In this document: in pieces, positions 1-12,950 of the stretch
How positions within the stretch are numbered: position 1 is the first letter of the stretch
How the letters are laid out: each line of letters starts with the position of its first letter
Assembly (NCBI RefSeq): GCF_052857255.1
Contig: NC_135504.1
Coordinates: forward strand, 147,772,121-147,836,120
DNA length: 64,000 nucleotides
Direction of reading: 5' to 3'
Source: Amblyomma americanum
Lineage: Eukaryota; Arthropoda; Arachnida; Ixodida; Ixodidae
The notes under the pieces: generated by a model
Seen by the model: only the letters and a program-made list of their open reading frames with translations
The model's database searches: none
What the model was told of the DNA's origin: nothing
Translations under genes and position numbers: made by a program

Positions 1-129
1 TGACGCGTTTCACAGGAACACTTGTAAAACCGATGTGTTCAGATTTAGCTCGTTTCGGTCTAAAACAACTTGTTTCGTTGTATTAAGCACGAATACATGC
101 TTGTCGCGCAGTTATAAGAGAAAAAGTTT

Positions 130-258
130 TGACGCGTATCAGAGGAACACTTGTAAAACCGATGTGTTGTGATTTAGCTCGCTTCGGTCTAAAACAGCTT
201 GTTTCGTTGTATTAAGCACGAATACATGCTTTTCGCGCAGTTATAGAAGAAAACGTTT
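130..258 (+). repeat. Representative 129-bp satellite monomer
   Basis: This is a complete monomer of exactly 129 bp, bounded by the tgacgcg starts at 130 and 259. It carries the subtype marks tatcagagg (positions 8-16) and gtgttgtgat (35-44). It contains an acgcgt (MluI) site near its start, as do most monomers. The strand given is only the reading direction used for the consensus. Confidence 0.95.
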
Positions 259-887
259 TGACGCCTATTAGAGGGACACTTGTAAAACCGATGTGTTCAG
301 ATTTAGCTCATCTCGGTCTAAAACAGCTTGTTTCGTTGTATTAAGCACGAATACATGCTTTTCGCGCAGTTATAAGAGAAAAAGTTTTGACGCGTATCAG
401 AGGAACACTTGTAAAACCGATGTGTTGTGATTTAGCTCGCTTCGGTCTAAAACAGCTTGTTTCGTTGTATTAAGCACGAATACATGCTTTTCGCGCAGTT
501 ATAAAACGCGTATCACATGGACACTTGTAAAACCGATGTGTTCAGATCTAGCTCGATTTGGTCTAAAACAGCTTGTTTCGTTGTATTAAGCACGAATACA
601 TGCTTTTCGCGCAGTTCTAAGAGAAAAAGTTTTGACGCCTATCACACGGACACTTGTAAAACCGATGTGTTCAGATCTAGCTCGTTTTGGTCTAAAACAG
701 CTTGTTTCGTTGTATTAAGCACGAATACATGCTTTTCGCGCAGTTATAAGTGAAAAAGTTTTGACGCGTATCAGAGGATCACTTGCAAAACCGATGTGTT
801 GTGATTTAGGTCGTTTTGGTCTAAAACAGCTTGTTTCATTGTATTAAGCACGAATACATGCTTTTCGCGCAGTTGTGAGAAAAAGTT

Positions 888-1051
888 TGACGCGTGTCAC
901 AGGGACACTTGTAAAACCGATGTGTTCAGATCTAGCTCGTTTTGGTCTAAAACAGTTTGTTTGTGATTTAGCTCGTTTCGGTCTAAACAGCTTGTTTCGT
1001 TGTATTAAGCAAGAATACATGCTTTTCGCGCAGTCACAAGAGAAAAAGTTT
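888..1051. repeat. Composite 164-bp monomer (copy 1 of 10)
   Basis: This monomer is 164 bp instead of 129. After taaaacagtttgtt the sequence jumps back to tgtgatttagctcgtttcgg, so about 35 bp (roughly monomer positions 37-71) are present twice, once from each of two subtypes. It is followed by the unusual taaacagc and cagtcacaag variants. Confidence 0.9.
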
Positions 1052-2205
1052 TGACGCGTGTCACAGGGACACTTGTAAAACCGATGTGTTCAGATTTACC
1101 TCGTTTCGGTCTAAAACAGCTTTTTTCGTTGGATTAGGCAAGAATACATGCTTTTCGCGCAGTTATAAGAGAAAAAATTTCGACGCGTATCAGAGGAAGA
1201 CTTGTAAATCCGATGTGTTCAGATCTAGCTCGTTTCGGTCTAAAACAGCTTGTTTCGTTGTATTAAGCACGAATACATGCTCTTAGCGCAGTTATAAGAG
1301 AAAAAGTTTCGACGCGTATCACATGGACACTTGTAAAACCGATGTGTTCAGATCTAGCTCATCTCGGTCTAAAACAGCTAGTTTCGTTGTATTAAGCAAG
1401 AATACATGCTTTTCGCGCAGTTATAAGGGAAAAAGTTCTGACGCGTATTAGAGGGACTTGTAAAACCGATGTGTTCAGATTTAGCTCATCTCGGTCTAAA
1501 ACAGCTTGTTTCGTTGTATTAAGAACGAATACATGCTTTTCGCGCAGTTATAAGAGAAAAAGTTTTGACGCCTATCACATGGACACTTGTAAAACCGATG
1601 TGTTCAGATCTAGCTCGTTTTGGTCTAAAACAGCTTGTTTCGTTGTATTAAGCAAGAATACAATGCTTTTCGCGCAGTTATAAGAGAAAAAGTTTTGACG
1701 CGTTTCACAGGGACACTTGTAAAACCGATGTGTTCAGATTTAGCTCGTTTCGGTCTAAAACAACTTGTTTCGTTGTATTAAGCACGAGAACATGCTTTTC
1801 GCGCAGTTATAAGACGCGTATCACATGGACACTTGTAAAACCGATGTGTTTAGATATAGCTCGTTTTGGTATAAAACCGCTTGTTTCGTTGTTTTAAGCA
1901 AGAGTACGTGCTTTTCGCGTAGTTATAGAAGAAAAAGTTTTGACGCGTTTCACAGGGACACATTTAAAACCGACGTGTCTAGATTTAGCTCGTTTCGGTC
2001 TAAAACAGCTTGTTTCGTTGTATTAAGCACGAATACATGCTTTTCGCGCAGTTATAAGAGAAAAAAGTTTTGACGCGTATCACATGGACACATTTAAAAC
2101 CGATGTGTTTAGATATAGCTCGTTTTGCTGTAAAACAACTTGTTTCGTTGTATTAAGCACGAATACGTGCTTTTCGCGCAGTTATAAGAGAAAAAGTTTT
2201 GACGC

Positions 2206-2220
2206 GTATCACGTGGATAC
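2206..2220. repeat. Example of a second short dyad in one subtype
   Basis: gtatc-acgtg-gatac is a perfect 5-bp inverted repeat found only in the monomer subtype with tatcacgtggatac. Its role, if any, is unknown. Confidence 0.55.
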
Positions 2221-2283
2221 TTGTAAAACCGATGTGTTTAGATATAGCTCGTTTTGGTATAAAACAGCTTGTTTCGTTGTTTT

Positions 2284-2301
2284 AAGCACGAATACGTGCT
2301 T
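2284..2301. repeat. Example of the monomer's central dyad (perfect form)
   Basis: The sequence aagcacg-aata-cgtgctt is a perfect 7-bp inverted repeat around a 4-base loop, at monomer positions 85-102. The common monomer form has catgctt as its right arm and so one mismatch. Confidence 0.8.
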
Positions 2302-5300
2302 TTCGCGTAGTTATAGAAGAAAAAGTTTTGACGCGTATCAGAGGAAAACTTTAAAACCAATGTGTTGTGATTTAGCTCGTTTCGGTCTAAAACAGCTTGT
2401 TTCGTTGTATTAAGCAAGAATACATGCTTTTCGCGCAGTTATAAGAGAAAAAGTTTTGACGCGTGTCACAGGGACACTTGTAAAACCGATGTGTTCAGAT
2501 TTACCTCGTTTCGGACTAAAACAGCTTGTTTCGTTGGATTAAGCACGAATACATGCTTTTCGCGCAGTTATAAGAGAAAAAAGTTTTGACGCGTATCACA
2601 TGGACACATTTAAAACCGATGTGTTCAGATTTAGCTCGTTTCGGTCTAAAACAACTTGTTTCGTTGTATTCAGCACGAATACATGCTTTTAGCGCAGTTA
2701 TAAGAGAAGAAGTTTTGAAGCGTATCACATGGACACTTGTAAAACCGATGTGTTCAGATCTAGCTCGTTTTGGTCTAAAACAGCTTGTTTCGTTGTATTA
2801 AGAATGAATACATGCTTTTCGCGCAGTTATAAGAGAAAAAGTTTTGACGCGTATCAGAGGAAGACTTGTAAAACCGATGTGTTCAGATCTAGCTCGTTTC
2901 GGTCTAAAACAGCTTGTTTCGTTGTATTAAGCACGAATACATGCTCTTAGCGCAGTTATAAGAGAAAAAGTTTCGACGCGTATCACATGGACACTTGTAA
3001 AACCGATGTGTTCAAATCTAGCTCGTTTTGGTCTAAAACAGCTTGTTTCGTTGTATTAAGCAAGAATACAATGCTTTTCGTGCAGTTATAGGAGAAAAAG
3101 TTTTGACGCGTTTCACAGGGACACTTGTAAAACCGATGTGTTCAGATTTTGCTCGTTTCGGTCTAAAACAACTTGTTTCGTTGTATTAAGCACGAATACA
3201 TGCTTGTCGCGCAGTTATAAGAGAAAGTTTTGACGCGTATCAGAGGAACACTTGTAAAACCGATGTGTTGTGATTTAGCTCGCTTCGGTCTAAAACAGCT
3301 TGTTTCGTTGTATTAAGCACGAATACATGCTTTTCGCGCAGTTATAGAAGAAAACGTTTTGACGCCTATTAGAGGGACACTTGTAAAACCGATGTGTTCA
3401 GATTTAGCTCATCTCGGTCTAAAACAGCTTGTTTCGTTGTATTAAGCACGAATACATGCTTTTCGCGCAGTTATAAGAGAAAAAGTTTTGACGCGTATCA
3501 GAGGAACACTTGTAAAACCGATGTGTTGTGATTTAGCTCGCTTCGGTCTAAAACAGCTTCTTTCGTTGTATCAAGCACGAATACATGCTTTTCGCGCAGT
3601 TATAAGACGCCTATCACATGGACACTTGTAAAACCGATGTGTTCAGATCTAGCTCGATTTGGTCTAAAACAGCTTGTTTCGTTGTATTAAGCACGAATAC
3701 ATGCTTTTCGCGCAGTTCTAAGAGAAAAAGTTTTGACGCCTATCACACGGACACTTGTAAAACCGATGTGTTCAGATCTAGCTCTTTTCGGTCTAAACAG
3801 CTTGTTTCGTTGTATTAAGCAAGAATACATGCTTTTCGCGCAGTCACAAGAGAAAAAGTTTTGACGCGTGTCACAGGGACACTTGTAAAACCGATGTGTT
3901 CAGATTTACCTCGTTTCGGTCTAAAACAGCTTTTTTCGTTGGATTAGGCAAGAATACATGCTTTTCGCGCAGTTATAAGAGAAAAAATTTCGACGCGTAT
4001 CAGAGGAAGACTTGTAAATCCGATGTGTTCAGATCTAGCTCGTTTCGGTCTAAAACAGCTTGTTTCGTTGTATTAAGCAGGAATACATGCTCTTAGCGCA
4101 GTTATAAGAGAAAAAGTTTCGACGCGTATCACATGGACACTTGTAAAACCGATGTGTTCAGATCTAGCTCATCTCGGTCTAAAACAGCTAGTTTCGTTGT
4201 ATTAAGCAAGAATACATGCTTTTCGCGCAGTTATAAGGGAAAAAGTTCTGACGCGTATTAGAGGGACTTGTAAAACCGATGTGTTCAGATTTAGCTCATC
4301 TCGGTCTAAAACAGCTTGTTTCTTTGTATTAAGAACGAATACATGCTTTTCGCGCAGTTATAAGAGAAAAAGTTTTGACGCCTATCACATGGACACTTGT
4401 AAAACCGATGTGTTCAGATCTAGCTCGTTTTGGTCTAAAACAGCTTGTTTCGTTGTATTAAGCAAGAATACAATGCTTTTCGCGCAGTTATAAGAGAAAA
4501 AGTTTTGACGCGTTTCACAGGGACACTTGTAAAACCGATGTGTTCAGATTTAGCTCGTTTCGGTCTAAAACAACTTGTTTCGTTGTATTAAGCACGAATA
4601 CATGCTTTTCGCGCAGTTATAAGACGCGTATCACATGGACACTTGTAAAACCGATGTGTTCAGATTTAGCTCGCTTCGGTCTAAAACAGCTTGTTTCGTT
4701 GTATTAAGCACGAATACATGCTTTTCGCGCAGTTATAGAAGAAAACGTTTTGACGCCTATTAGAGGGACACTTGTAAAACCGATGTGTTCAGATTTAGCT
4801 CATCTCGGTCTAAAACAGCTTGTTTCGTTGTATTAAGCACGAATACATGCTTTTCGCGCAGTTATAAGAGAAAAAGTTTTGACGCGTATCAGAGGAACAC
4901 TTGTAAAACCGATGTGTTGTGATTTAGCTCGCTTCGGTCTAAAACAGCTTGTTTCGTTGTATTAAGCACGAATACATGCTTTTCGCGCAGTTATAAAACG
5001 CGTATCACATGGACACTTGTAAAACCGATGTGTTCAGATCTAGCTCGATTTGGTCTAAAACAGCTTGTTTCGTTGTATTAAGCACGAATACATGCTTTTC
5101 GCGCAGTTCTAAGAGAAAAAGTTTTGACGCCTATCACACGGACACTTGTAAAACCGATGTGTTCAGATCTAGCTCGTTTTGGTCTAAAACAGCTTGTTTC
5201 GTTGTATTAAGCACGAATACATGCTTTTCGCGCAGTTATAAGTGAAAAAGTTTTGACGCGTATCAGAGGATCACTTGCAAAACCGATGTGTTGTGATTTA

Positions 5301-5379
5301 GGTCGTTTTGGTCTAAAACAGCTTGTTTCGTTGTATTAAGCACGAATACATGCTTTTCGCGCAGTTGTGAGAAAAAGTT

Positions 5380-5543
5380 TGACGCGTGTCACAGGGACAC
5401 TTGTAAAACCGATGTGTTCAGATCTAGCTCGTTTTGGTCTAAAACAGTTTGTTTGTGATATAGCTCGTTTCGGTCTAAACAGCTTGTTTCGTTGTATTAA
5501 GCAAGAATACATGCTTTTCGCGCAGTCACAAGAGAAAAAGTTT
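5380..5543. repeat. Composite 164-bp monomer (copy 2)
   Basis: It has the same junction and length as the copy at 888-1,051, but with a private gtgatatagctcg variant in the added segment. Confidence 0.9.
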
Positions 5544-7846
5544 TGACGCGTGTCACAGGGACACTTGTAAAACCGATGTGTTCAGATTTACCTCGTTTCG
5601 GTCTAAAACAGCTTTTTTCGTTGGATTAGGCAAGAATACATGCTTTTCGCGCAGTTATAAGAGAAAAAATTTCGACGCGTATCAGAGGAAGACTTGTAAA
5701 TCCGATGTGTTCAGATCTAGCTCGTTTCGGTCTAAAACAGCTTGTTTCGTTGTATTAAGCACGAATACATGCTCTTAGCGCAGTTATAAGAGAAAAAGTT
5801 TCTACGCGTATCACATGGACACTTGTAAAACCGATGTGTTCAGATCTAGCTCATCTCGGTCTAAAACAGCTAGTTTCGTTGTATTAAGCAAGAATACATG
5901 CTTTTCGCGCAGTTATAAGAGAAAAAGTTCTGACGCGTATTAGAGGGACTTGTAAAACCGATGTGTTCAGATTTAGCTCATCTCGGTCTAAAACAGCTTG
6001 TTTCGTTGTATTAAGCACGAATACATGCTTTTCGCGCAGTTATAAGAGAAAAAGTTTTGACGCCTATCACATGGACACTTGTAAAACCGATGTGTTCAGA
6101 TCTAGCTCGTTTTGGTCTAAAACAGCTTGTTTCGTTGTATAAGCAAGAATACAATGCTTTTCGCGCAGTTATAAGAGAAAAAGTTTTGACGCGTTTCACA
6201 GGGACACTTGTAAAACCGATGTGTTCAGATTTAGCTCGTTTCGGTCTAAAACAACTTGTTTCGTTGTATTAAGCACGAATACATGCTTTTTGCGCAGTTA
6301 TAAGAGAAAAAGTTTTGACGCGTATCACGTGGATACTTGTAAAACCGATGTGTTTAGATATAGCTCGTTTTGGTATAAAACCGCTTGTTTCGTTGTTTTA
6401 AGCAAGAGTACGTGCTTTTCGCGTAGTTATAGAAGAAAAAGTTTTGACGCGTTTCACAGGGACACATTTAAAACCGATGTGTCTAGATTTAGCTCGTTTC
6501 GGTCTAAAACAGCTTGTTTCGTTGTATTAAGCACGAATACATGCTTTTCGCGCAGTTATAAGAGAAAAAAGTTTTGACGCGTATCACATGGACACATTTA
6601 AAACCGATGTGTTCAGATTTAGCTCGTTTCGGTCTAAAACAACTTGTTTCGTTGTATTAAGCACGAATACATGCTTTTAGCGCAGTTATAAGAGAAGTTT
6701 TGAAGCGTATCACATGGACACTTGTAAAACCGATGTGTTCAGATCTAGCTCGTTTTGGTCTAAAACAGCTTGTTTCGTTGTATTAAGAACGAATGCATGC
6801 TTTTCGCGCAGTTATAAGAGAAAAAATTTTGACGCGTATCAGAGGAAGACTTGTAAAACCGATGTGTTCAGATCTAGCTCGTTTCGGTCTAAAACAGCTT
6901 GTTTCGTTGTATTAAGCACGAATACATGCTCTTAGCGCAGTTATAAGAGAAAAAGTTTCGACGCGTATCACATGGACACTTGTAAAAGCGATGTGTTCAA
7001 ATCTAGCTCGTTTTGGTCTAAAACAGCTTGTTTCGTTGTATTAAGCAAGAATACAATGCTTTTCGTGCAGTTATAGGAGAAAAAGTTTTGACGCGTTTCA
7101 CAGGGACACTTGTAAAACCGATGTGTTCAGATTTAGCTCGTTTCGGTCTAAAACAACTTGTTTCGTTGTATTAAGCACGAATACATGCTTGTCGCGCAGT
7201 TATAAGAGAAAAAGTTTTGACGCGTATCAGAGGAACACTTGTAAAACCGATGTGTTGTGATTTAGCTCGCTTCGGTCTAAAACAGCTTGTTTCGTTGTAT
7301 TAAGCACGAATACATGCTTTTCGCGCAGTTATAAGAGAAAAAGTTTTGACGCGTATCAGAGGAACACTTGTAAAACCGATGTGTTGTGATTTAGCTCGCT
7401 TCGGTCTAAAACAGCTTGTTTCGTTGTATTAAGCACGAATACATGCTTTTCGCGCAGTTATAAAACGCGTATCACATGGACACTTGTAAAACCGATGTGT
7501 TCAGATCTAGCTCGATTTGGTCTAAAACAGCTTGTTTCGTTGTATTAAGCACGAATACATGCTTTTCGCGCAGTTCTAAGAGAAAAAGTTTTGACGCCTA
7601 TCACACGGACACTTGTAAAACCGATGTGTTCACATCTAGCTCGTTTTGGTCTAAAACAGCTTGTTTCGTTGTATTAAGCACGAATACATGCTTTTCGCGC
7701 AGTTATAAGTGAAAAAGTTTTGACGCGTATCAGAGGATCACTTGCAAAACCGATGTGTTGTGATTTAGGTCGTTTTGGTCTAAAACAGCTTGTTTCGTTG
7801 TATTAAGCACGAATACATGATTTTCGCGCAGTTGTGAGAAAAAGTT

Positions 7847-8010
7847 TGACGCGTGTCACAGGGACACTTGTAAAACCGATGTGTTCAGATCTAGCTCGTT
7901 TTGGTCTAAAACAGTTTGTTTGTGATTTAGCTCGTTTCGGTCTAAACAGCTTGTTTCGTTGTATTAGGCAAGAATACATGCTTTTCGCGCAGTCACAAGA
8001 GAAAAAGTTT
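7847..8010. repeat. Composite 164-bp monomer (copy 3)
   Basis: It has the same junction (cagtttgtttgtgattt) and length. It carries gtattaggcaag instead of gtattaagcaag. Confidence 0.9.
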
Positions 8011-10445
8011 TGACGCGTGTCACAGGGACACTTGTAAAACCGATGTGTTCAGATTTACCTCGTTTCGGTCTAAAACAGCTTTTTTCGTTGGATTAGGCAA
8101 GAATACATGCTTTTCGCGCAGTTATAAGAGAAAAAATTTCGACTCGTATCAGAGGAAGACTTGTAAATCCGATGTGTTCAGATCTAGCTCGTTTCGGTCT
8201 AAAACAGCTTGTTTCGTTGTATTAAGCACGAATACATGCTCTTAGCGCAGTTATAAGAGAAAAAGTTTCTACGCGTATCACATGGACACTTGTAAAACCG
8301 ATGTGTTCAGATCTAGCTCATCTCGGTCTAAAACAGCTAGTTTCGTTGTATTAAGCAAGAATACATGCTTTTCGCGCAGTTATAAGAGAAAAAGTTCTGA
8401 CGCGTATTAGAGGGACTTGTAAAACCGATGTGTTCAGATTTAGCTCATCTCGGTCTAAAATAGCTTGCTTCGTTGTATTAAGCACGAATACATGCTTTTC
8501 GCGCAGTTATAAGAGAAAAAGTTTTGACGCCTATCACATGGACACTTGTAAAACCGATGTGTTCAGATCTAGCTCGTTTTGGTCTAAAACAGCTTGTTTC
8601 GTTGTATAAACAAGAATACAATGCTTTTCGCGCAGTTATAAGAGAAAAAGTTTTGACGCGTTTCACAGGGACACTTGTAAAACCGATGTGTTCAGATTTA
8701 GCTCGTTTCGGTCTAAAACAACTTGTTTCGTTGTATTAAGCACGAATACATGCTTTTTGCGCAGTTATAAGAGAAAAAGTTTTGACGCGTATCACGTGGA
8801 TACTTGTAAAACCGATGTGTTTAGATATAGCTCGTTTTGGTATAAAACCGCTTGTTTCGTTGTTTTAAGCAAGAGTACGTGCTTTTCGCGTAGTTATAGA
8901 AGAAAAAGTTTTGACGCGTTTCACAGGGACACATTTAAAACCGATGTGTCTAGATTTAGCTCGTTTCGGTCTAAAACAGCTTGTTTCGTTGTATTAAGCA
9001 CGAATACATGCTTTTCGCGCAGTTATAAGAGAAAAAAGTTTTGACGCGTATCACATGGACACATTTAAAACCGATGTGTTCAGATTTAGCTCGTTTCGGT
9101 CTAAAACAACTTGTTTCGTTGTATTAAGCACGAATACATGCTTTTAGCGCAGTTATAAGAGAAGAAGTTTTGAAGCGTATCACATGGACACTTGTAAAAC
9201 CGATGTGTTCAGATCTAGCTCGTTTTGGTCTAAAACAGCTTGTTTCGTTGTATTAAGAACGAATGCATGCTTTTCGCGCAGTTATAAGAGAAAAATTTTT
9301 GACGCGTATCAGAGGAAGACTTGTAAAACCGATGTGTTCAGATCTAGCTCGTTTCGGTCTAAAACAGCTTGTTTCGTTGTATTAGGCACGAATACATGCT
9401 CTTAGCGCAGTTATAAGAGAAAAAGTTTCGACGCGTATCACATGGACACTTGTAAAACCGATGTGTTCAAATCTAGCTCGTTTTGGTCTAAAACAGCTTG
9501 TTTCGTTGTATTAAGCAAGAATACAATGCTTTTCGTGCAGTTATAGGAGAAAAAGTTTTGACGCGTTTCACAGGGACACTTGTAAAACCGATGTGTTCAG
9601 ATTTAGCTCGTTTCGGTCTAAAACAACTTGTTTCGTTGTATTAAGCACGAATACATGCTTGTCGCGCAGTTATAAGAGAAAAAGTTTTGACGCGTATCAG
9701 AGGAACACTTGTAAAACCGATGTGTTGTGATTTAGCTCGCTTCGGTCTAAAACAGCTTGTTTCGTTGTATTAAGCACGAATACATGCTTTTCGCGCAGTT
9801 ATAGAAGAAAACGTTTTGACGCCTATTAGAGGGACACTTGTAAAACCGGTGTGTTCAGATTTAGCTCATCTCGGTCTAAAACAGCTTGTTTCGTTGTATT
9901 AAGCACGAATACATGCTTTTCGCGCAGTTATAAGAGAAAAAGTTTTGACGCGTATCAGAGGAACACTTGTAAAACCGATGTGTTGTGATTTAGCTCGCTT
10001 CGGTCTAAAACAGCTTGTTTCGTTGTATTAAGCACGAATACATGCTTTTCGCGCAGTTATAAAACGCGTATCACATGGACACTTGTAAAACCGATGTGTT
10101 CAGATCTAGCTCGATTTGGTCTAAAACAGCTTGTTTCGTTGTATTAAGCACGAATACATGCTTTTCGCGCAGTTCTAAGAGAAAAAGTTTTGACGCCTAT
10201 CACACGGACACTTGTAAAACCGATGTGTTCAGATCTAGCTCGTTTTGGTCTAAAACAGCTTGTTTCGTTGTATTAAGCACGAATACATGCTTTTCGCGCA
10301 GTTATAAATGAAAAAGTTTTGACGCGTATCAGAGGATCACTTGCAAAACCGATGTGTTGTGATTTAGGTCGTTTTGGTCTAAAACAGCTTGTTTCGTTGT
10401 ATTAAGCACGAATACATGCTTTTCGCGCAGTTGTGAGAAAAAGTT

Positions 10446-10609
10446 TGACGCGTGTCACAGGGACACTTGTAAAACCGATGTGTTCAGATCTAGCTCGTTT
10501 TGGTCTAAAACAGTTTGTTTGTGATTTAGCTCGTTTCGGTCTAAACAGCTTGTTTCGTTGTATTAAGCAAGAATACATGCTTTTCGCGCAGTCACAAGAG
10601 AAAAAGTTT
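10446..10609. repeat. Composite 164-bp monomer (copy 4)
   Basis: Same junction and same 164-bp length, once per type I HOR. Confidence 0.9.
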
Positions 10610-12786
10610 TGACGCGTGTCACAGGGACACTTGTAAAACCGATGTGTTCAGATTTACCTCGTTTCGGTCTAAAACAGCTAGTTTCGTTGTATTAAGCAAG
10701 AATACATGCTTTTCGCGCAGTTATAAGAGAAAAAGTTCTGACGCGTATTAGAGGGACTTGTAAAACCGATGTGTTCAGATTTAGCTCATCTCGGTCTAAA
10801 ACAGCTTGTTTCGTTGTATTAAGCACGAATACATGCTTTTCGCGCAGTTATAAGAGAAAAAGTTTTGACGCCTATCACATGGACACTTGTAAAACCGATG
10901 TGTTCAGATCTAGCTCGTTTTGGTCTAAAACAGCTTGTTTCGTTGTATAAGCAAGAATACAATGCTTTTCGCGCAGTTATAAGAGAAAAAGTTTTGACGC
11001 GTTTCACAGGGACACTTGTAAAACCGATGTGTTCAGATTTAGCTCGTTTCGGTCTAAAACAACTTGTTTCGTTGTATTAAGCACGAATACATGCTTTTTG
11101 CGCAGTTATAAGAGAAAAAGTTTTGACGCGTATCACGTGGATACTTGTAAAACCGATGTGTTTAGATATAGCTCGTTTTGGTATAAAACCGCTTGTTTCG
11201 TTGTTTTAAGCAAGAGTACGTGCTTTTCGCGTAGTTATAGAAGAAAAAGTTTTGACGCGTTTCACAGGGACACATTTAAAACCGATGTGTCTAGATTTAG
11301 CTCGTTTCGGTCTAAAACAGCTTGTTTCGTTGTATTAAGCACGAATACATGCTTTTCGCGCAGTTATAAGAGAAAAAAGTTTTGACGCGTATCACATGGA
11401 CACATTTAAAACCGATGTGTTCAGATTTAGCTCGTTTCGGTCTAAAACAACTTGTTTCGTTGTATTAAGCACGAATACATGCTTTTAGCGCAGTTATAAG
11501 AGAAGAAGTTTTGAAGCGTATCACATGGACACTTGTAAAACCGATGTGTTCAGATCTAGCTCGTTTTGGTCTAAAACAGCTTGTTTCGTTGTATTAAGAA
11601 CGAATGCATGCTTTTCGCGCAGTTATAAGAGAAAAAATTTTGACGCGTATCAGAGGAAGACTTGTAAAACCGATGTGTTCAGATCTAGCTCGTTTCGGTC
11701 TAAAACAGCTTGTTTCGTTGTATTAAGCACGAATACATGCTCTTAGCGCAGTTATAAGAGAAAAAGTTTCGACGCGTATCACATGGACACTTGTAAAACC
11801 GATGTGTTCAAATCTAGCTCGTTTTGGTCTAAAACAGCTTGTTTCGTTGTATTAAGCAAGAATACAATGCTTTTCGTGCAGTTATAGGAGAAAAAGTTTT
11901 GACGCGTTTCACAGGGACACTTGTAAAACCGATGTGTTCAGATTTAGCTCGTTTCGGTCTAAAACAACTTGTTTCGTTGTATTAAGCACGAATACATGCT
12001 TGTCGCGCAGTTATAAGAGAAAAAGTTTTGACGCGTATCAGAGGAACACTTGTAAAACCGATGTGTTGTGATTTAGCTCGCTTCGGTCTAAAACAGCTTG
12101 TTTCGTTGTATTAAGCACGAATACATGCTTTTCGCGCAGTTATAGAAGAAAACGTTTTGACGCCTATTAGAGGGACACTTGTAAAACCGATGTGTTCAGA
12201 TTTAGCTCATCTCGGTCTAAAACAGCTTGTTTCGTTGTATTAAGCACGAATACATGCTTTTCGCGCAGTTATAAGAGAAAAAGTTTTGACGCGTATCAGA
12301 GGAACACTTGTAAAACCGATGTGTTGTGATTTAGCTCGCTTCTGTCTAAAACAGCTTGTTTCGTTGTATTAAGCACGAATACATGCTTTTCGCGCAGTTA
12401 TAAAACGCGTATCACATGGACACTTGTAAAACCGATGTGTTCAGATCTAGCTCGATTTGGTCTAAAACAGCTTGTTTCGTTGTATTAAGCACGAATACAT
12501 GCTTTTCGCGCAGTTCTACGAGAAAAAGTTTTGACGCCTATCACACGGACACTTGTAAAACCGATGTGTTCAGATCCAGCTCGTTTTGGTCTAAAACAGC
12601 TTGTTTCGTTGTATTAAGCACGAATACATGCTTTTCGCGCAGTTATAAGTGAAAAAGTTTTGACGCGTATCAGAGGATCACTTGCAAAACCGATGTGTTG
12701 TGATTTAGGTCGTTTTGGTCTAAAACAGCTTGTTTCGTTGTATTAAGCACGAATACATGCTTTTCGCGCAGTTGTGAGAAAAAGTT

Positions 12787-12950
12787 TGACGCGTGTCACA
12801 GGGACACTTGTAAAACCGATGTGTTCAGATCTAGCTCGTTTTGGTCTAAAACAGTTTGTTTGTGATTTAGCTCGTTTCGGTCTAAACAGCTTGTTTCGTT
12901 GTATTAAGCAAGAATACATGCTTTTCGCGCAGTCACAAGAGAAAAAGTTT
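12787..12950. repeat. Composite 164-bp monomer (copy 5)
   Basis: Same junction and length. It lies 2,341 bp after copy 4. Confidence 0.9.

Larger units (their letters stand above)
1..4620. repeat. Irregular type II HOR segment
   Basis: The marker monomer with ctcgatttgg recurs at 517 and 3,618, giving spacings of 3,101 bp (about 24 monomers) and then 1,391 bp to the next at 5,009. The segment 1,086-2,413 has the same monomer order and spacing as 20,397-21,724 (constant offset 19,311). It includes the cacgagaacatgc, ttttgctgtaaaac and 13-bp-deleted linker marks that define type II. No gene is present. Confidence 0.8.

Noticed and set aside
31..60. RNA polymerase III promoter boxes (tgttcagatc like a B box, tagctcgtttcgg like an A box), suggesting a tRNA- or SINE-derived satellite
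   Set aside because: Both deviate at core positions and are in the wrong order within a monomer. No cloverleaf can be drawn.
71..95. CENP-B box in the monomer (tttcgttgtattaagc and tttcggtctaaaacag both begin with TTCG and have A at the right spacing)
   Set aside because: The consensus needs CGGG after TTCGNNNNANN. Both candidates lack it, so each is only a partial match that would be expected by chance in a CpG-rich unit.
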